A stretch of DNA of 64,000 nt from Chamaea fasciata (GCA_029207755.1 JARCOQ010000005.1:58291414-58355413), one strand, 5' to 3'. Counted from the stretch's first letter, positions 25,482 through 40,286 are shown. The notes: a model not told the origin generated them from the sequence alone. Program-made: numbers and translations.

Positions 25482-28400
25482 TACCTTCCCTAACCATAAA
25501 GACCAACTGTAAGACCTCTTCATATTACCAGTGCTACACTGGCTCACTGGGCAGGTAACACAGTGAGTACTTTGTCAAAAGCACACCTCACAATTCGCAA
25601 GTTTAATTCATTCTCCAGTGTTGTAGTGAGTGGTGAGGTTGAAAAACTGTGGTCTGCAGTTAGTGACACACAACTTTTCTTCCTTTCCACGTGTGTGTGG
25701 TCCCTGTAGTGCATCACACCAGCCTGCCATGGCAGAACAACCACCACTACTGCTCCTGTGCATGCTTCAGATACTGCATGGCTGCTCTACACAATGTCAT
25801 AATTAGAGTACACAAAACCAGGGTGCATATGTACAGTATACACTCAGCTGTAAGTCTATGTAAAGGCCTTGTCATGTCCTTGAAATATTATAGGCACCTG
25901 TACAAGACCTATCATTTTATTTATAGAAGATAATGGAGGAAATCATCCAAGAGGTTTTTCAAAGCAAAGCCCATCTTCCAAACTTGACCACTTGACCACC
26001 ATCAGTCAGTGATTGATGAACATGTGTTATGAGCAAGACCCTCTAAGAATTCCAGGTGAACAGAAAGGCTGGTGACACTCACCATGGATGGAAGGGACGC
26101 AGGATGCTCTGTGCCATCCTGGGCTCACCCAATGCCACAGCAGGCAGGGTCCCAGCATCAGGAGTGATGCGAGATTGCTACTACTCACTGTAATTCCCAT
26201 CTGTCGCTGGATAACGTAGATACCCAATGGCTGTTTATATTTCTTACCTAAATCCTAAAAGAATCAGGATCACCTCAGTGCAAAACAAGCAGTAAGCAAT
26301 TTCCATTTATTGTTATTCTCTCATATTCTGTGTTATGAAACACCTCCATTACTGAAAAAGCATTTCTGATCTACATTTGCAATTTGCTCTGTATCATACT
26401 TGATGATTCTTTAGATGAAAAAATACTATTACAACATGACACCTGACAGGGATGCAGCTTTGCTATAGGGATGCTCATTTTCAATTCATTGCTTTACAAA
26501 GAGCCTTTTGGGAGCGTCAGACAAATTCACATTGGAAAGATATGTCAGTTGATTGAAGTATTTTGTATTTGAAGGGGACAAAGAGCTCCCTATTTGCCTC
26601 CCACTTTGAGGCAATTCCTGAGAGATTTGATGGTTTCTTTTCTGTTTGTCTTAAACTTGAACCTCTGAACTGCAGCATGTCTGAGTTAATTTGCAAGGAA
26701 CAGAGATCATTAGAAAAAGAAGGACAAAGTGAAAATACTGTGTCAACAAACAACACATTTCTTTTGCAATGGATTCATAGATACTCCCTTGAGTCAAAAT
26801 ATAGTTGCAAGAACTTTTACTACAGGGAATCTATAAGCTAGACTTCTAAAAACAGTGATAACTGCATATAAAATCTGCGCAGATGACACTTCAGTCAAAC
26901 TTCACTCAGCACAGCTTAGAAGGACAAATCAGAGAAAGAAGAATGGAATTAACTATTTTTCATAAATTTCTAGTATAAGGTTACCATACATTTCTGCCCT
27001 AATGCAAATTTAAAAGGTTGTCAATACGGAGAACTCAGACTTACAGTGCTAGCTTTCTGAAAAGAAATTGATTAGGACAGAACTTAAAAAAAAAAAAAAG
27101 AACTGAACACATCATGACTGCTGGTTAAGACAGAAATAGCACAAAAACACTGTGCTGTGTACTCACACACATAGACACCAAGTTGCACAGCAGTGTTGGT
27201 GATTTCAGAACACTCTACGAAGGAGACTGATTACAGAATTGTTTACACCTGGTGGGTTAATAAAACAATGATTTTGCAAAATCATTAGCCTATGGAACCA
27301 CACAATCAAAACTATGATAAACATTGACCAAGGAAAGGAGTAAAACTACACGTCACTGATCAAAGGAAGCACAAATTAATCAACTACACCAGTTATGCCA
27401 ACTTTCTTCTGAATTTGGAGAACAGCACTGAGTTCGCGGGGCTGTCAAAGTATAAATTCAGGGTTGCCAGCCATCAGGAACCACTGGACAGATGCCTGGG
27501 AAAAGGGAAGACATGTCCCAGTGGGAGGAAATACATGCTAGTGTCTCTGGGGAAATGGTTGTTGTCATAGGAATGTTTCTTCTGGGAAAACCTATAAATA
27601 TATATGTAAAAATCAGTACAGAAACAGGGGTTTGTTCTGTCCTCAGCATGTACAATATTACAGAGGAAATATCCCCTCATGTATCCAGCATTGAATAAAG
27701 AAATCCTGCTTCTTAATGCTACATTGGTGTTAAAGAGTTCTTTTTACCAATTTTTTGTAACTATCTTTTTTATTTAGAAGATTGTCCAAAACTCTAAAAC
27801 TGCTTTGAAAATAGCAACTCGTAGGGGTTGCTTTTAGGCTTACTCAATCCATTTTTACTAACATGCTCCAAGTAAACTCATGCAGGTCTATTTGGTAGGA
27901 GCATGTTACAGCTCGTCTGGGCCAGCACTGTCCTATCCCAGCTGAGAAACACAAGCATGGGATGAAACTGTGCCCAGAGACATTACAGGGACAGTAATAA
28001 AAGGGAGAGAAATCAAGGATCTAGAACCTCATCACAGCCGTGGCTAGGATAAAGCCCACCACACATTCTAATGACAGAGAGATGATAAAGATAATAGAAA
28101 ATGGACCAAAAAAAGAAATAATCATGTAGTATAACAGAAGATACTCGAATTCCTGCCTTTAAAAATTCTTCCAGATAATACCTGGCATGCTGCAATTTAT
28201 GACTCTAAAACTCATGTAGATACTAAGACTCAAACTGAACATATACTAGGCTTATTAGGCTGTGCTTTTAAAAACCCCATCACTTCAGGGGATTAAAAAA
28301 AGAACAAAATGTTCAAGTGTTTAAAATATCTGACTTCTTGGAAATACAGCAAACAATCAAGACAGCTCTGCTGGTGTGGCAGTATATTTATTATGAGGCT

Positions 28401-29310
28401 AGTCCCAATGGGTGAAAAGGTTAAATGTCTGAGCCACTGTGAGAATTACAGGAGGCAGGAAACAATTTCACTAGATCCCAAGATAATCATGTTTCATTGC
28501 TAACCCTGGCAATGCAGTACAGGTTACAAATATTAGAATGACAGCAACCCTCACTGAAAAAGAGTAGGTGTGTTTGGGAAATAAAAAGGATTTGAGCTTT
28601 TAACTTCAATGAAATATAAGTGAGGAAGGTCTGGGGTTTGGTCCAGGTCGGGGTAAGAAGACAACATATTTTGTGTAGAAACACTATAACGCCATTTGTT
28701 GAATGCTCTCTTGGACTGGGCTTCTCATAACAGAAAAAAACACTGAAAATCACAGAAAAAAGTGGCAAGATTTCATCTTGTGATACTAACATAAAAATTG
28801 CTTCTATTCAGACTGAGATTATGTGCTCAACATGGAGCAAAGTTTTATATGCCCTGTGCTATGCAGAAGATTGGACCTTTTGTAACAATTATTAAAAACT
28901 GAATGATTCTCAGCTGTAACCCACATTGCTGGAACCCTTTCCTACATAAAAGATCAAATGGTGGCACACAGAAGTGAATTTCTAATGAAAAAAAAAATTC
29001 ATTAGCTTTCTTTTAGAGGGGCCACCAATGACAGCAAGCCTGTCTAGCAACACTAATTCCTTGCTATGGAAGAAGATAAGTTAAATACCTGGGAACACGT
29101 TACTCACTTGATCTCTCTAAGAAACAGCAGCACTGCACATGAATTATCAGCCTGTTCAAGGAGGGACCTGGCCAAGTCCCTCAAATGGACTGAAGTGGTC
29201 ACTCAGGTCCTGTGACTGGCCACCTTCTTCATCCGTCACACCTCTAAAAGAAACCCAAACTTTTCAACTATATTGTGACTACCAATGCATGAAAGAGGGG
29301 ATGGGGGGGA

Positions 29311-29342
29311 AGAAAAAACTAAAACCAAACAAACAAAGAAAA
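29311..29342 (+). repeat. A/C-rich low-complexity tract
   Basis: Made of aaaac, ccaaac and aaacaaac words; same type as at 23373. Confidence 0.75.
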
Positions 29343-30180
29343 GCACACTTTTAATTTCTGCTTTGACAGAAGTAACTAGTTACAAGCTTTTGCTTTCACT
29401 GTTTCACTGCAAGGTATTTGGAAACATTCAAGTAATCTTCATGACACTGTTTCGAAATTACCCAGGGGATGGTAACCTGACCAGTAATACCCTGAAAACA
29501 CAGATTGAAAGGTCTCCATCCTTGCTCTTGTCATCTCAGATAGAGGGCAAAGTAAATTCTCAGAAGCACAGCCACAGAAGCTGAAGGCAACTCAAAGAGC
29601 TAGAACAGCAACACCTAATGTGCATCACATCTTGCAGGACTTTACAGCATACGTGCTCTCCCCACACACCACTGGAACAAACAATCCAAATGCCAAAACT
29701 TCGTGACAGAGAATATTATTAAAAACAGAGAGCCAGGGATCATGAGCAAAGCAGAAATGAGCAAATTATTACTGAAATAAAAGTAGATGCCAATCAAGTT
29801 AGAACTGTACCAGATTTCATTAAGCGTGTAAACAGAGACATGAGTGATTTGCAATAGAAAGGTAAAATACAGATCAAAATCAATTTGCTCAAGGAACCAG
29901 AATAATGGCTGACAGGGTTGGGCTCAATTCAGAAATGCAAGCTAATCTAGTAACTAAAAATGAGCTAATAAGACAGACTTGACGAGTCCTGCAGTGCTTT
30001 AAAGGCTTTGCTCTAATATCAAGATTGTCTTAATATTGTACATCCCTCAGATGTACATTTTCTTACTGCTCTTCACAAAAAAGTAGCTGCTGGGAACCGC
30101 AGCTGCATTTATGCTTAAGAACAAGAGGGAAAATAATTAAAATGAAGACAGCTTCAAACTAACAGCGAAAGAAGGATGAT

Positions 30181-30199
30181 GTCACCTTTTAAAGGTGAC
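30181..30199. repeat. Perfect 9-bp inverted repeat with 1-base centre
   Basis: gtcaccttt and aaaggtgac flank a single t. Each arm contains CACCT/AGGTG, the core of ZEB- and SNAI-type E-boxes. A regulatory role is inference only. Confidence 0.8.
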
Positions 30200-30541
30200 C
30201 ATTACCCCAGCAGACACAAGGAGCTCTCTTGTGTGAACTTGCAGGTAACTTCTGAAAAATTGAAACATTTTACAGGAAGACTGGTGTGAACTTTTGCACA
30301 CTTTTTTCAAAAGGATGAAGTTCAAGTGATAATATTTATAACAGATATAATAGATTCTGTGGTTTACTCAAATTGGGCAATAATAGTGCCCAGCCCAAAA
30401 GAAGCAGAAAGGTGGGAGGTGTCCAAGTGAATGTACTTATCACTGGACAAGCCTCACAGTGCCATTACAGATACCTAACAGAGCTGGAGGGACTGTAGTT
30501 TATTACAGAAAGCAGCTCAGGCAGCAGCTCTGCAGTCTGGT

Positions 30542-31236
30542 TGAGACACGAATTTTAAAAGAAGTAAGGATTTTAGTTAAGAATTTAGCTAAAGATAGGT
30601 TTTTCTAGGATTAATTAGAGTGGATAGATAGATAGGCTTTGCTGGAAATAATTAAGAGTTAATGGTTAGTTGAAAGAAGCTGGATTTAAGATAGTTATCC
30701 CAGATTTAAATAACTAATTGCTTGTCACTTTATGTTTGTTTAGCTGTGTTTAAACGAGAAATGGAGAAACTGATAAATAGTGATAAACAGATCTAGAACG
30801 AACATAGACAACTGCAAATTTCTACATCTGGAAACCCATTCAATAGTCACAGAGGGAGGAAATTGGACTTCCCCCCAGAGGTCATTTGTATTTTTATCTA
30901 TTAAAGAGGTTGAAAGTTCAGAATGAGGAAGACTCACCATACTTCCTCTTTCTACTATCCCTCCCCATAAAAGGGACCACTGACCCAATTCAGGGAGCAA
31001 ACTATGAATGCTTAATTGCCTTTTAAGCTAATTACCATAGAAGTAGAGAATGAGAGGTGTTAGTGTCATGAATATGTATTAGTGTTTTGGGTAGTCAAGA
31101 CTTTTGTAAATAAATAGACTTTGGAAATGCTTGTAACCTTGCAGTGTGTATTAGGGAACTCTCCCACACAGCTCCCTGGATTGAATTAAACATACACTTT
31201 CTAACTCTAAACTATTGGAGTGTCTTTTGTCTGTCA
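30542..31236 (+). mobile_element. Endogenous retrovirus solo LTR, copy B
   Basis: It shares the ordered blocks described for 946-1597: the ggattttagtta block near the 5' end, gggaccactgacccaattca (about 30973-30992), gaatatgtattag, gtagtcaa, and gaattaaacata followed by tattggagtgtctttt. An ATTAAA hexamer is at 31195-31200. It begins TGAGAC and ends CTGTCA, fitting TG...CA LTR termini, about 695 bp. No clear target-site duplication is visible and no retroviral coding sequence adjoins it. It has the same orientation as copy A and is antisense to BICD1. The minus ORF at 30740-31000 inside it is not a gene. Confidence 0.7.
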
Positions 31237-34200
31237 GAGTTGGGTACCAATATTAGATCAATATCCATATTTAATAAATCATGGTCAGTGATGCAGCAGG
31301 CAGGAGAATCCTAAATACACAGAATAGTCCCAAATCCAACAGAACAAGCCCTAAACCTTTCCACTTCGCAAACAGTTTCACTTGCAGCTAAATCACTTTG
31401 ACCACATTAGTCAGACATAAGGTTTTAAATTCAACAGAAAAAAATTACTATGAAATTTCGTTGCCTGTATTTAAGATCAAATTGAGAAAATTGATACAAG
31501 AGTCTCTTCCAACCTACAGACTACCTCATCTCTGAGCAGTCCTGGCCTTTTAAAAGCATATCTGAATAAAGCTCATTGTTCTTTCTCTTTTCATAAATTT
31601 AACACTGAAGAACCTACAACAGTACTGAGTTGATTCCAGTTAACTGAAAGTAACAGTTTAATATCATAATTATTATGACACTGTCACTATCCTTAAAAGC
31701 CTAGCTTTTAGCTGAGATACTAAGATAATTCATCAGTAAAGAATGCTTTCCATGTAGAAATCAGTTATCTGTGAGTTTCACAGACAAGAGTTAAAAGTTA
31801 GACAGGAGTTACAAATTAAGTAAAAAAGAAATAAGAAACTATACTGTAAATGCAGGAAAACTTCCTCTGTAACCACATTCACTTTGCATCACCTCACTGC
31901 GTGCATCAGTTCTCTCCACTAAATTAATTATTCATTAACTAACAAAAAACTCTTCTTCCTCCTCAGACAGCTAAACCTTAGAGATACCACTTCAGTATGA
32001 ATAAATGATAACATATTGACAGGAATATGGTGTTGATACAGTCAGGAGGATGGTGGAGACAGAACAATGCCCAATTTATACACTAAAAGTAGGCACTCAC
32101 AGCAATCATGGCTTTATGCACCACCACGTCGTCTTGAAGTGAAGGCAATACCCAATATTTTTCAAAGACCAGCAAGTATCTACTTTGTGCCTCAAAGTAT
32201 TTATTTGGTGCCTCAAAGGCATTTGAATTTTAAAAGCCAGGCAGTGAGTGCTTTCTAAATATCAAGTCCCCTGGAACCTAGTTTCAAACTGGGCACTCAT
32301 AAGTAATTCATTGCAGTTGTTATTTTGGAAGCTTCCTGGAAAGGTTAATGCTAGTTAGTATTTCCCCTCAAAAAATGGAGGGGAACCCTTTCTTCATCCA
32401 GGACACTTCATACTTATAAATGAAAAAAAAAAAAATGCAAGCCTTTCAGTTTGAAGGGTCTGAGATCTGATAAAGGAAAAAAGAATCCAAATTCTTTCCC
32501 CACACTCATTTTGACAATCTGGCTGTGTAAACATTTCCTTAGTTCTCAAAAGAGGTTATTTCATCATACTTGGATTTTGTTGTTCACATTATCAAATAGG
32601 ACATGGCAGGGTTGATGTTTTCAACCTGGTTGCCTAATTTGCTATGGAACTTCTGTTAAGGGCAGTCCCAAACCAGAAGTTTTTAGCCTGTTTTTAACTA
32701 GACACATGCTGTAAACCTTATTAATGTCAGTGACTGCAAATTACAAATGCTTACACACTGAAGAAAGAGTTATATGCTCTTTTTAAGTGAGCTAGCAAAA
32801 CAGTTTTGCTTAAAAAGCAAATAAGCCAGAAACTTTATGGTCACTCATGACAAAAAAAAAATATTTTTAAGTGGTTTGTGTGTGTACATTATCAATTGAT
32901 GCTGCAATTGTGTATTTTTACTGACTTTTCAAAATGCTTCAGAAAAATCCACAAATCTTCGCGGGTAAATTACATATCAAGAAAGACAGAAATGCTACTG
33001 TGATTCTCTGTTGAAACAGTTGTGGTCCCAGTAGGTTAAAAAAAAAAAAAAAACAAAAAAAACAAAAAAAAAAAAACCCAAACCAAAACCAAAAACCCAC
33101 ATAATAAAATTATACAGCAAATTTTAATGCTGTCGAAATAGCCTCACAATTCACTGGAAATATCCCTGATTTTCCCCCAAAGTACTGTTCATGTCATCTG
33201 TGACTATTACTCAAACCATAAGGGTTAGTGCATTTCTGTACACAGAACTTAAATTGGCACCCCTACTACAGAGAGCAGTTCTGAGATAAACTAATTAGAT
33301 TTTAAGCTGTTAAAACACTCACAGTGAGTGATGGCCAGGCTGCTTGCCCTATTATTTCTGCTGAACCAGAAAGAAAACCTTATGTTAATAACAGCACATT
33401 ACTAAAAGCGTTTTAAGGTAGGACACTCCCTGTGATAAGGAGATCTCATTAGAGCACTCTCCAAGTGCTTTACAAAGGTCCCTGAAAGATCAGCAGATGA
33501 CAGTTCGTGTTAAAAGCCAGCACTGGTGACATTCACTCAGTTTATTGTGAAGGACAGCTCTAAAATGACAAAGCTTCCCAAAAGCTAGGTAGAAACAGGT
33601 AAAATAAGCAGAAATCAACTTCCATCACTGATCTTTGAACATTATTCTATAAAATAGCACAGAGTTATTTTTTACTAAATTTCTCCTGCATTAGATTGCT
33701 TTAATTTTCATTTCAAGTAGTTCACCAAGAAGGCAATAGGTAATAGTCACGAGGAAAGTAGAAAGGGGAAAAATAAATTATATTTTGTACTTATATATTT
33801 TATCACAAATCTTTACCGTATCTTCAGTAGTCACAAAATTAGAGCCTAAAAGCTTATCATTAGTTTAAATACTAATGATGCTACTACAATCTTGATTTTA
33901 TATATAAACACCCACATAAGTATATTTAGAGAAGGCAAAAAAGATATTAATGCCAAAAGCCTGAACCCATCAACAGGACAGAGTCTCAAGGGTGTCAGCT
34001 ATAGACATGTCTCACTTCACTAGGATTGCAAATAAATTATTTCTTTTTAAAATTAGGCTACTTGGCTGAATATATACAATTTGCCTGTTAGTGTCTATCT
34101 CTTCATGGACAAGGATCAATAGCATTGGCCCAAATTTCTTCCCAGCATATGTGATCATGGCAAGAGAACCCAGATCTCCTGGTCCCATGGGAAATTATCT

Positions 34201-37200
34201 GTATCAGTTGTAAAGTAGCAGGAAGAATAACAGGCAAATGAGCAGAAAATGCTATGGGAGGTGGGAAGGAAGAGAAGAAATGAACCTCAGTACTGCAAGA
34301 CACAGATCCTTTCAGATCCATAACTCTTCCAACTCCTATGACAGATGCTCTGAGCAAGACTACTCCTAATTTTGGAGTACACAAGATACATGGTGCTGTA
34401 AGAACCCCAAATGAGCTTTACCTTCAAAAGAAAGGTTCACTGGATTTCCAGAGGCCAGATATTTGCCTTCCCCATTTTCTCACTAATAGCACATCTAACA
34501 CCCATTTTGTGAGAAGAGCAAACTGCTTGTCCAGGATGCACAGACTACTCCATGGCAATAGCAATTAATCTCCTGACATGGCAGAGACAGCAGCATATTT
34601 GTGCATCCCAACACCCTGATCAATTTTATTGAACAAAGCTGCTGCCCCTTCTAAAACTGCATCTGAAGGAAATATCCTGAACTGCTTCTCTACGCCAGAC
34701 CCTTTAGCATAGGAGCATAGGTTACTTGTGATTTTTCAGGTGAAATAAAGAATGAGGCTCAAACATTTAAAGTCACATTTCTTCAGCCACAAAAGCAGCC
34801 TCAACTCTTCAGTGAAATGGGGGGCTAGGCAGCTTCTTATAAGCACACAAGGTGCTGACACAGACAGCTAAAGCAAACTCAGTTTCAAGGCTGGTTAGGT
34901 TTCTTGCACCTTTCATTTTAGGCTATTGAAAAGCACTGAAGAACCACATTTCTGAAAACGTAAAACAACAATAAGGAGAAAAACACTCAGTAATTCTAAG
35001 CACATTTCTGACAACTGCAGACCAATTTTCTGCTGTTACTGATGAAATGCCACTCAAATCCTGCATGCCAAGGACTTTGTATGAAGCTGAAATGTAAGTC
35101 TCGAATCTCACAGCACACGAGGTAAAATGGAAAGCTCCCACAAAGATGAACATTCCCCTACATTAAAACTGCACCTGATATCTGGGTCAGCTGGAAAATG
35201 ACCACATACAACATATGCCCACAGAGTCAGCGTGGTGGACAAGTCAGCCTGCAATCTGTCATTTTAACACTAAAAATCAAAACATCTTTGACCAAAAAAA
35301 AAAGGTATTTTGCTTTCCATTTACTGTCCCTTCTTTCCTTGCTAGGAGCCAATTAGAGACCCATCAATTATATTTTCAAGTTTCTTTGTGATAAGTGTAC
35401 TTTCACACCTAATTACTCTGCTTACTCTATCAGCCAAAAAACATCTCATTTCCTTTTGCAGGTACCCTCTGGGTTTATTCACAATATCTTCTATAATGGT
35501 CTAGGACTGAATTTATCTTCCCTGACTAAACAAGCTGGTTTGAATCACCTAATATTTTCTGTTATTTCAAAATGTCTTTCCTATTATTCCATGGAGGTTC
35601 TGTGTCTGCACATCCTGTATTTTCTGAGCATCAAATTGACAGCATCAGATTCTTCAAGGTTTGGGGAGTATTTTTTGTTTTCCCTCTATACATCAGCAGC
35701 ATCCTAAAAAAATAAAAAAACAAGTTGAAATGCCATAAATAGTTGCTTTATGACAATGGTAAGGAATACTTTTCAATATTCATAGTGTTATGCATGGGTA
35801 TGTATGCACATGCAGCAATTATAAATAGGGATATTTACTGCAGTGAGAGCATGCAAACACATTTAAAGTAGTTGGACCTTGTCCTTCATGGAGATGAGAG
35901 AGGGAGGCAGGGGAAGGGCTGCTCTTAAGAACTCCCCTCCCTGCTTGGATTCTGTCCAAGTTGACAGCCTGTAATATAGAGTAGCCTAATGAAATACTAA
36001 AGATTATTTTCCATGCATATATTAAGTACAAATGGCTTTTAACTTCTTTTGGAAAAGAAAAAAAAATCATATGGCTTATCTACAGAACAACCATACTTGG
36101 ATATTACATCCTGCACATTTCAAGCTCATTTTATTGTTGGTGCTGCTCACTTCTACAGTTATTTGCTTCCCTATTTTAAAGAATACATTTTTCATTAAAG
36201 AAAAAAAAAAAGCCACAACAAAGAAGTGTTTTCCCTCCCACTCACTCCCCTACACAATTTATTCATACAGCAGTTCTGGAAATTCAGTGGGGAATTATCA
36301 GCCTTCTGTTCAGCTACAGACCAAGGATATAAGTAGGAGGGTAAAAAAAAAAAAGACAGCTGTGAATTGTGGCTGCCATCAACACCAAACCTGACTGAAT
36401 GACCTTTCTGATAAATTGCAGAAAAGATAAGACAAATAAAATAATTTTCTTCGCTGAAAAATGCTAAAGAAATAAGATGACAAAACCAACCTGATACTTC
36501 AGCAAAATAGGCTGTTTAATAAAAATGAGCTCTGTATGACTTAGGAAATCAAACCAATTGCTCCGAATCCAAAATACTACAAGTAACTACTGTACATATC
36601 TTTGTGCTAAAGGAAGAGAGGGCACAGCCTTACCTCAGACAGGGGAGGAAGGCCAGCCTGTGATATGTCAGTCCCCTGCCTGTCAGCTGGTGCCTTGGCC
36701 ATGGATGGACAAGGAGCACACAGACAGAGGAGGGGGCACTGGCTCAACTGCTGGCACCTCCAACAAGAAATGTTTCTAGGAAGAACAAGTCAATGAACCT
36801 AAAGCAGCTCAGACATGTGCCTCCTCAGGTGGCCACAGGAGACTCACGGTCCAAGGAACAGACTGACCTACTGCACTGGCAAAAGCTACAGCCTCCAAGA
36901 ACATTCTCCAAGGGAAGAGTGAGCGTGAAGTGCCACCCACAGATAAAAATCTGGCACAACATCAGCATGCTCAAAGTACTGTTTCTTAGCTCGAAGAAAG
37001 AAGTCTGGGCTAAGAACACTTGCCTTTTCCTGCTTTGGGTTGAGTGTTTTGGTTGCTGTTGATTCTGAGATTTTTTTTTTTTAACATTATCCCACAGATA
37101 AAAAAAGATAAAAGCTACCTTGTGAGTGACACAAAAGCCTTGCTTACAGCTCAAAGAGACAGGCTGTCCTTATATCAGCCTCCACCAACAGGATGGGGTC

Positions 37201-40200
37201 CATTGGGGTATCACTGATAGCACACAGCAAAATGAGATATAAAACACTGTCCAGTGCTATGTAGATGCACCCAGTTAGCTGAGAATGAGCTAGCTCAGGC
37301 ACCAAACTGAGTGTGAGCTTTGCTTGGTATACTGTTCCCCTTCAAACTCTCAGATATTTCCAGGTTCTTGGGTAAAGTAGTCTTCAAGTAAACAATAAAA
37401 CACAGTTTTTCATACCTACAGCCTGCATTTAGAGGGCTCAGGGTAAGGAATATATGGATTTTGAGATGCCTAACCTTAGAAAAGGAAATGCATCTGCCCA
37501 CCTGAAGTCATTGATGCTACAGAGCAGCAAGGAAAGAACAAGATAATTTCTAATGATGTCTAACAAAGCTCTTCTAACTTATTCCAGAAAGACAAGACAG
37601 GAGGTGAGAATTAAGCTAGGCAAGCAACTGTTGTTCCTACATGAGAAAATATCCCTGTCAAAAAATGGATTGCATAGTCATATGAACTTCATCCAACACA
37701 AGAAACTGGAGTATCTGCCCATATTCATCACTTATTCAAGACCACTTTTACCATGCCTCATCTATTTGCCATCTCAGAACAGAGGTTCTGAGATTCCAAA
37801 GACTGCCTGCATTTCCCTTCTTCCAGGTACCTGTAAGAACTTCACTGCGGAGTGAACTTAAGTGAATTGACATCAAGACTATATTTAGGTTTATTACTCA
37901 CTCACCTCTTAAGAGAAGTAATTTCAAAGCTGTGAGTAGGCATCCCTACTTCATGCATTCAGAGCCACTCACAAGGTCTCATTAAGGCAGTTGGATTATG
38001 TGAAACATTATTAGACAAATCTTTAAGAGTTACTGGGATCCACGGATTTTATCTTCTACATTTTCCTTCCGGTCATGAAATAAAGTCTGACTGTGAATAA
38101 ATTGCTAAGGTCAGGTGATACAACTTAAAGAGTGATTAATTCTGTTCCAGAGGCAGTATTTCCCAGCAGGGAAACATCATCTTTACCTCATCCCTTCCAA
38201 AAAATCCCCAACCACAAACAAATATACCTTCCCGTCATACAATTTCCATTAAAGATGTTCCTTCTCTATTACAGAAACAGCCAACACCCCTATTCTATAG
38301 ATATGAATTAGATACATTGTTTTTGTGATATAAAATCTTATTCCTAAAGGAAGCAGATGCAGCAATTACTATACTTGCTTAAATAAACACATTGATCAAA
38401 GTCTTTAGAGGGAGTTGGATTCATCCTACTGCCTTAGGCCCAGCATTAATCACAGGTGAGGTCACGTATACCCTTCAGAAATCTTGACTAGTAGCTACTT
38501 ATGGTTTGAATTTGCATAGTGAAACAGCTGCTCAACTCCCTAGCAGCTCAAGATGTAAGGATAAGTATATAATTGTAATTAATCTTGTAAAGTATTGTCT
38601 TGAAAAAGCACATTAGAAAACTTAAACATGCTTTCTTTTCATCTGTCCACGCTTTTCCTCTCCCCCAAATACAACCAATGTTTCTGTCAAACATGATTTT
38701 TATCTTAACCTGGACCTAGAGAATGACAACTATCCCGAAGCATCTCAGGACTAAAGTGGATTTTAGAAATTTCAGCCCTGCCAATTCAAATAGAAGCTCA
38801 AGACACCTCAGCTGATGTTTTAAGATGTAAATTTACTCTCCTACCTGATAAAATATACAAATTTAACGGCCATATGAAGTGGTAGTAATTTTATTCAGCT
38901 GTAAGATGAATGTAAACAACAAAAAAGTTCCCTGCACTGGCATTGTCAGGGATATCATTGTTCTTTAAGTGCAAGCAAAGCATTTCACCCTAAAAGGGTT
39001 GGGAAAAAAAGGAATCAGGTTCACTTCAAGTCACAAAGAACAATAAAAGCAATGCAAAAAAGATTCAGCATTAAGTTGAGGAAAAGCAGCAGCATTGCAA
39101 AACCTGTTTTAGGAGACAAAATGGGAACGAGATCGATCCAGTTGTTTTTTAAGCAGATTTTCAATAAAGATGCAAAAGAATTCTCAATCCAGGAAAGCAC
39201 TTAAGCACGTGATAACCTCAGCATGTAAATAGGCCTCCAGGTTTCCATGGCACTAATAACAAAGATGTTTCATTGGATTAGGACAGAACTCCCTATTTTC
39301 TCCTTGCAGCTACTCAAGTAATTATTTCGGGCTGAATAAGGTCTGGGTTATTCACAGACAGATTCACTATTGCCTGAAAAAAAAATATCAGGCAGATATA
39401 CCAACCAATATATTACCCAGAGTGTTCTTTTACAATCATAAAACTGAAAATGTCTTAGTTATTACAGGGGATAACTAAGTTTTCAGGGAAACTCACGTCA
39501 CCTTTAAATACACCAGTAATACAGTATCATCTATAAACAATCCTTTTTTTAAGATATTAAAGAAAGGTGATGTAACACAATTCTGACACTTCTATTATAT
39601 TTAGTCTACCCTAAGCAGCATTTTGGAAGAATCAGACAACAAGCTTTCAAAACGGCCAATCTGCCAACTATGTTTCAGAGACAGTAATATGCAACAATGA
39701 ATATTTCACAGAAGAAATGGGTTCTTGGTCTGTTTCCCCCAGTAAAGCTCAGTGTTCAGTTAAATACAGAGACACAAATGCATGCCTGCTCTGTAACAAA
39801 ACTCCATGCCATTAGCAAATTAGGGAATGATCTCAAAAGACTACGTTATCTTTTTTGACTAATTGAGTTTTATTCACCATCTGCAGCAGTATCAAAAGCA
39901 TAACTTAGCACAGCTCCAATGAAAGAAAAAGCTGAAGCCTTGTAAACATAAAAATTCAAAACAAAAGTTAATTTGTTTTCCTCCAGCAATGGCAACAAAT
40001 TTAGGAAATGTATAATCCCGAGCAAAACAGGCACTCAAGTTTCTACCCAGTTTGTCCTACTGTGCCGTCACAGCCAAAGGCAAGCACTGTTTCAGGGTCC
40101 TCACTTTGCCTATCAGCTCCAAGTAATTTCCCTCATGCAGGTCTCTCCCAAAAAACTACCCAGGAGCAGATACACTAGACAGAAATAAAAGTGAAGTAGG

Positions 40201-40286
40201 CTTTCTTTAAAAATTTTATAACAAACTATGTTTAATTAGTTAAGGACCATTTGACTGTTCTTTTAGCTGGTTTTGATTTAGATCCT
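31237..40286. other. Unannotated intronic sequence
   Basis: About 9 kb with no recognised exon, RNA gene or transposon. It holds an A-rich tract (33038-33100), an imperfect direct repeat around gtgcctcaaag (about 32183-32218) and AT-rich stretches. The 120-codon plus ORF at 36032-36394 is low-complexity and Lys/Tyr-rich, without recognisable homology. Confidence 0.55.
33038..33100 (+). repeat. A-rich and AAAACC-type low-complexity tract
   Basis: A 16-base A run is followed by A runs broken by single C, then ccaaaccaaaacc words. Either a plain simple repeat or a decayed poly(A) tail; no adjacent retrocopy was identified. Confidence 0.9.

Larger units (their letters stand above)
22171..30541. 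other. Unannotated intronic sequence
   Basis: An 8.4 kb stretch without a recognised exon or transposon. It contains A/C-rich tracts (23373-23420 and 29311-29342), a CpG-enriched patch (24551-24804), an AT palindrome (25457-25481) and a small inverted repeat (30181-30199). Overlapping ORFs at 23471-24053 lie on both strands in several frames and have no recognisable domain. Confidence 0.55.

Noticed and set aside
31500..31545. tcttccaacctacagact as a CR1 3' end
   Set aside because: Only one short CR1-like word is present. The flanks do not continue the CR1 order and there is no terminal octamer.
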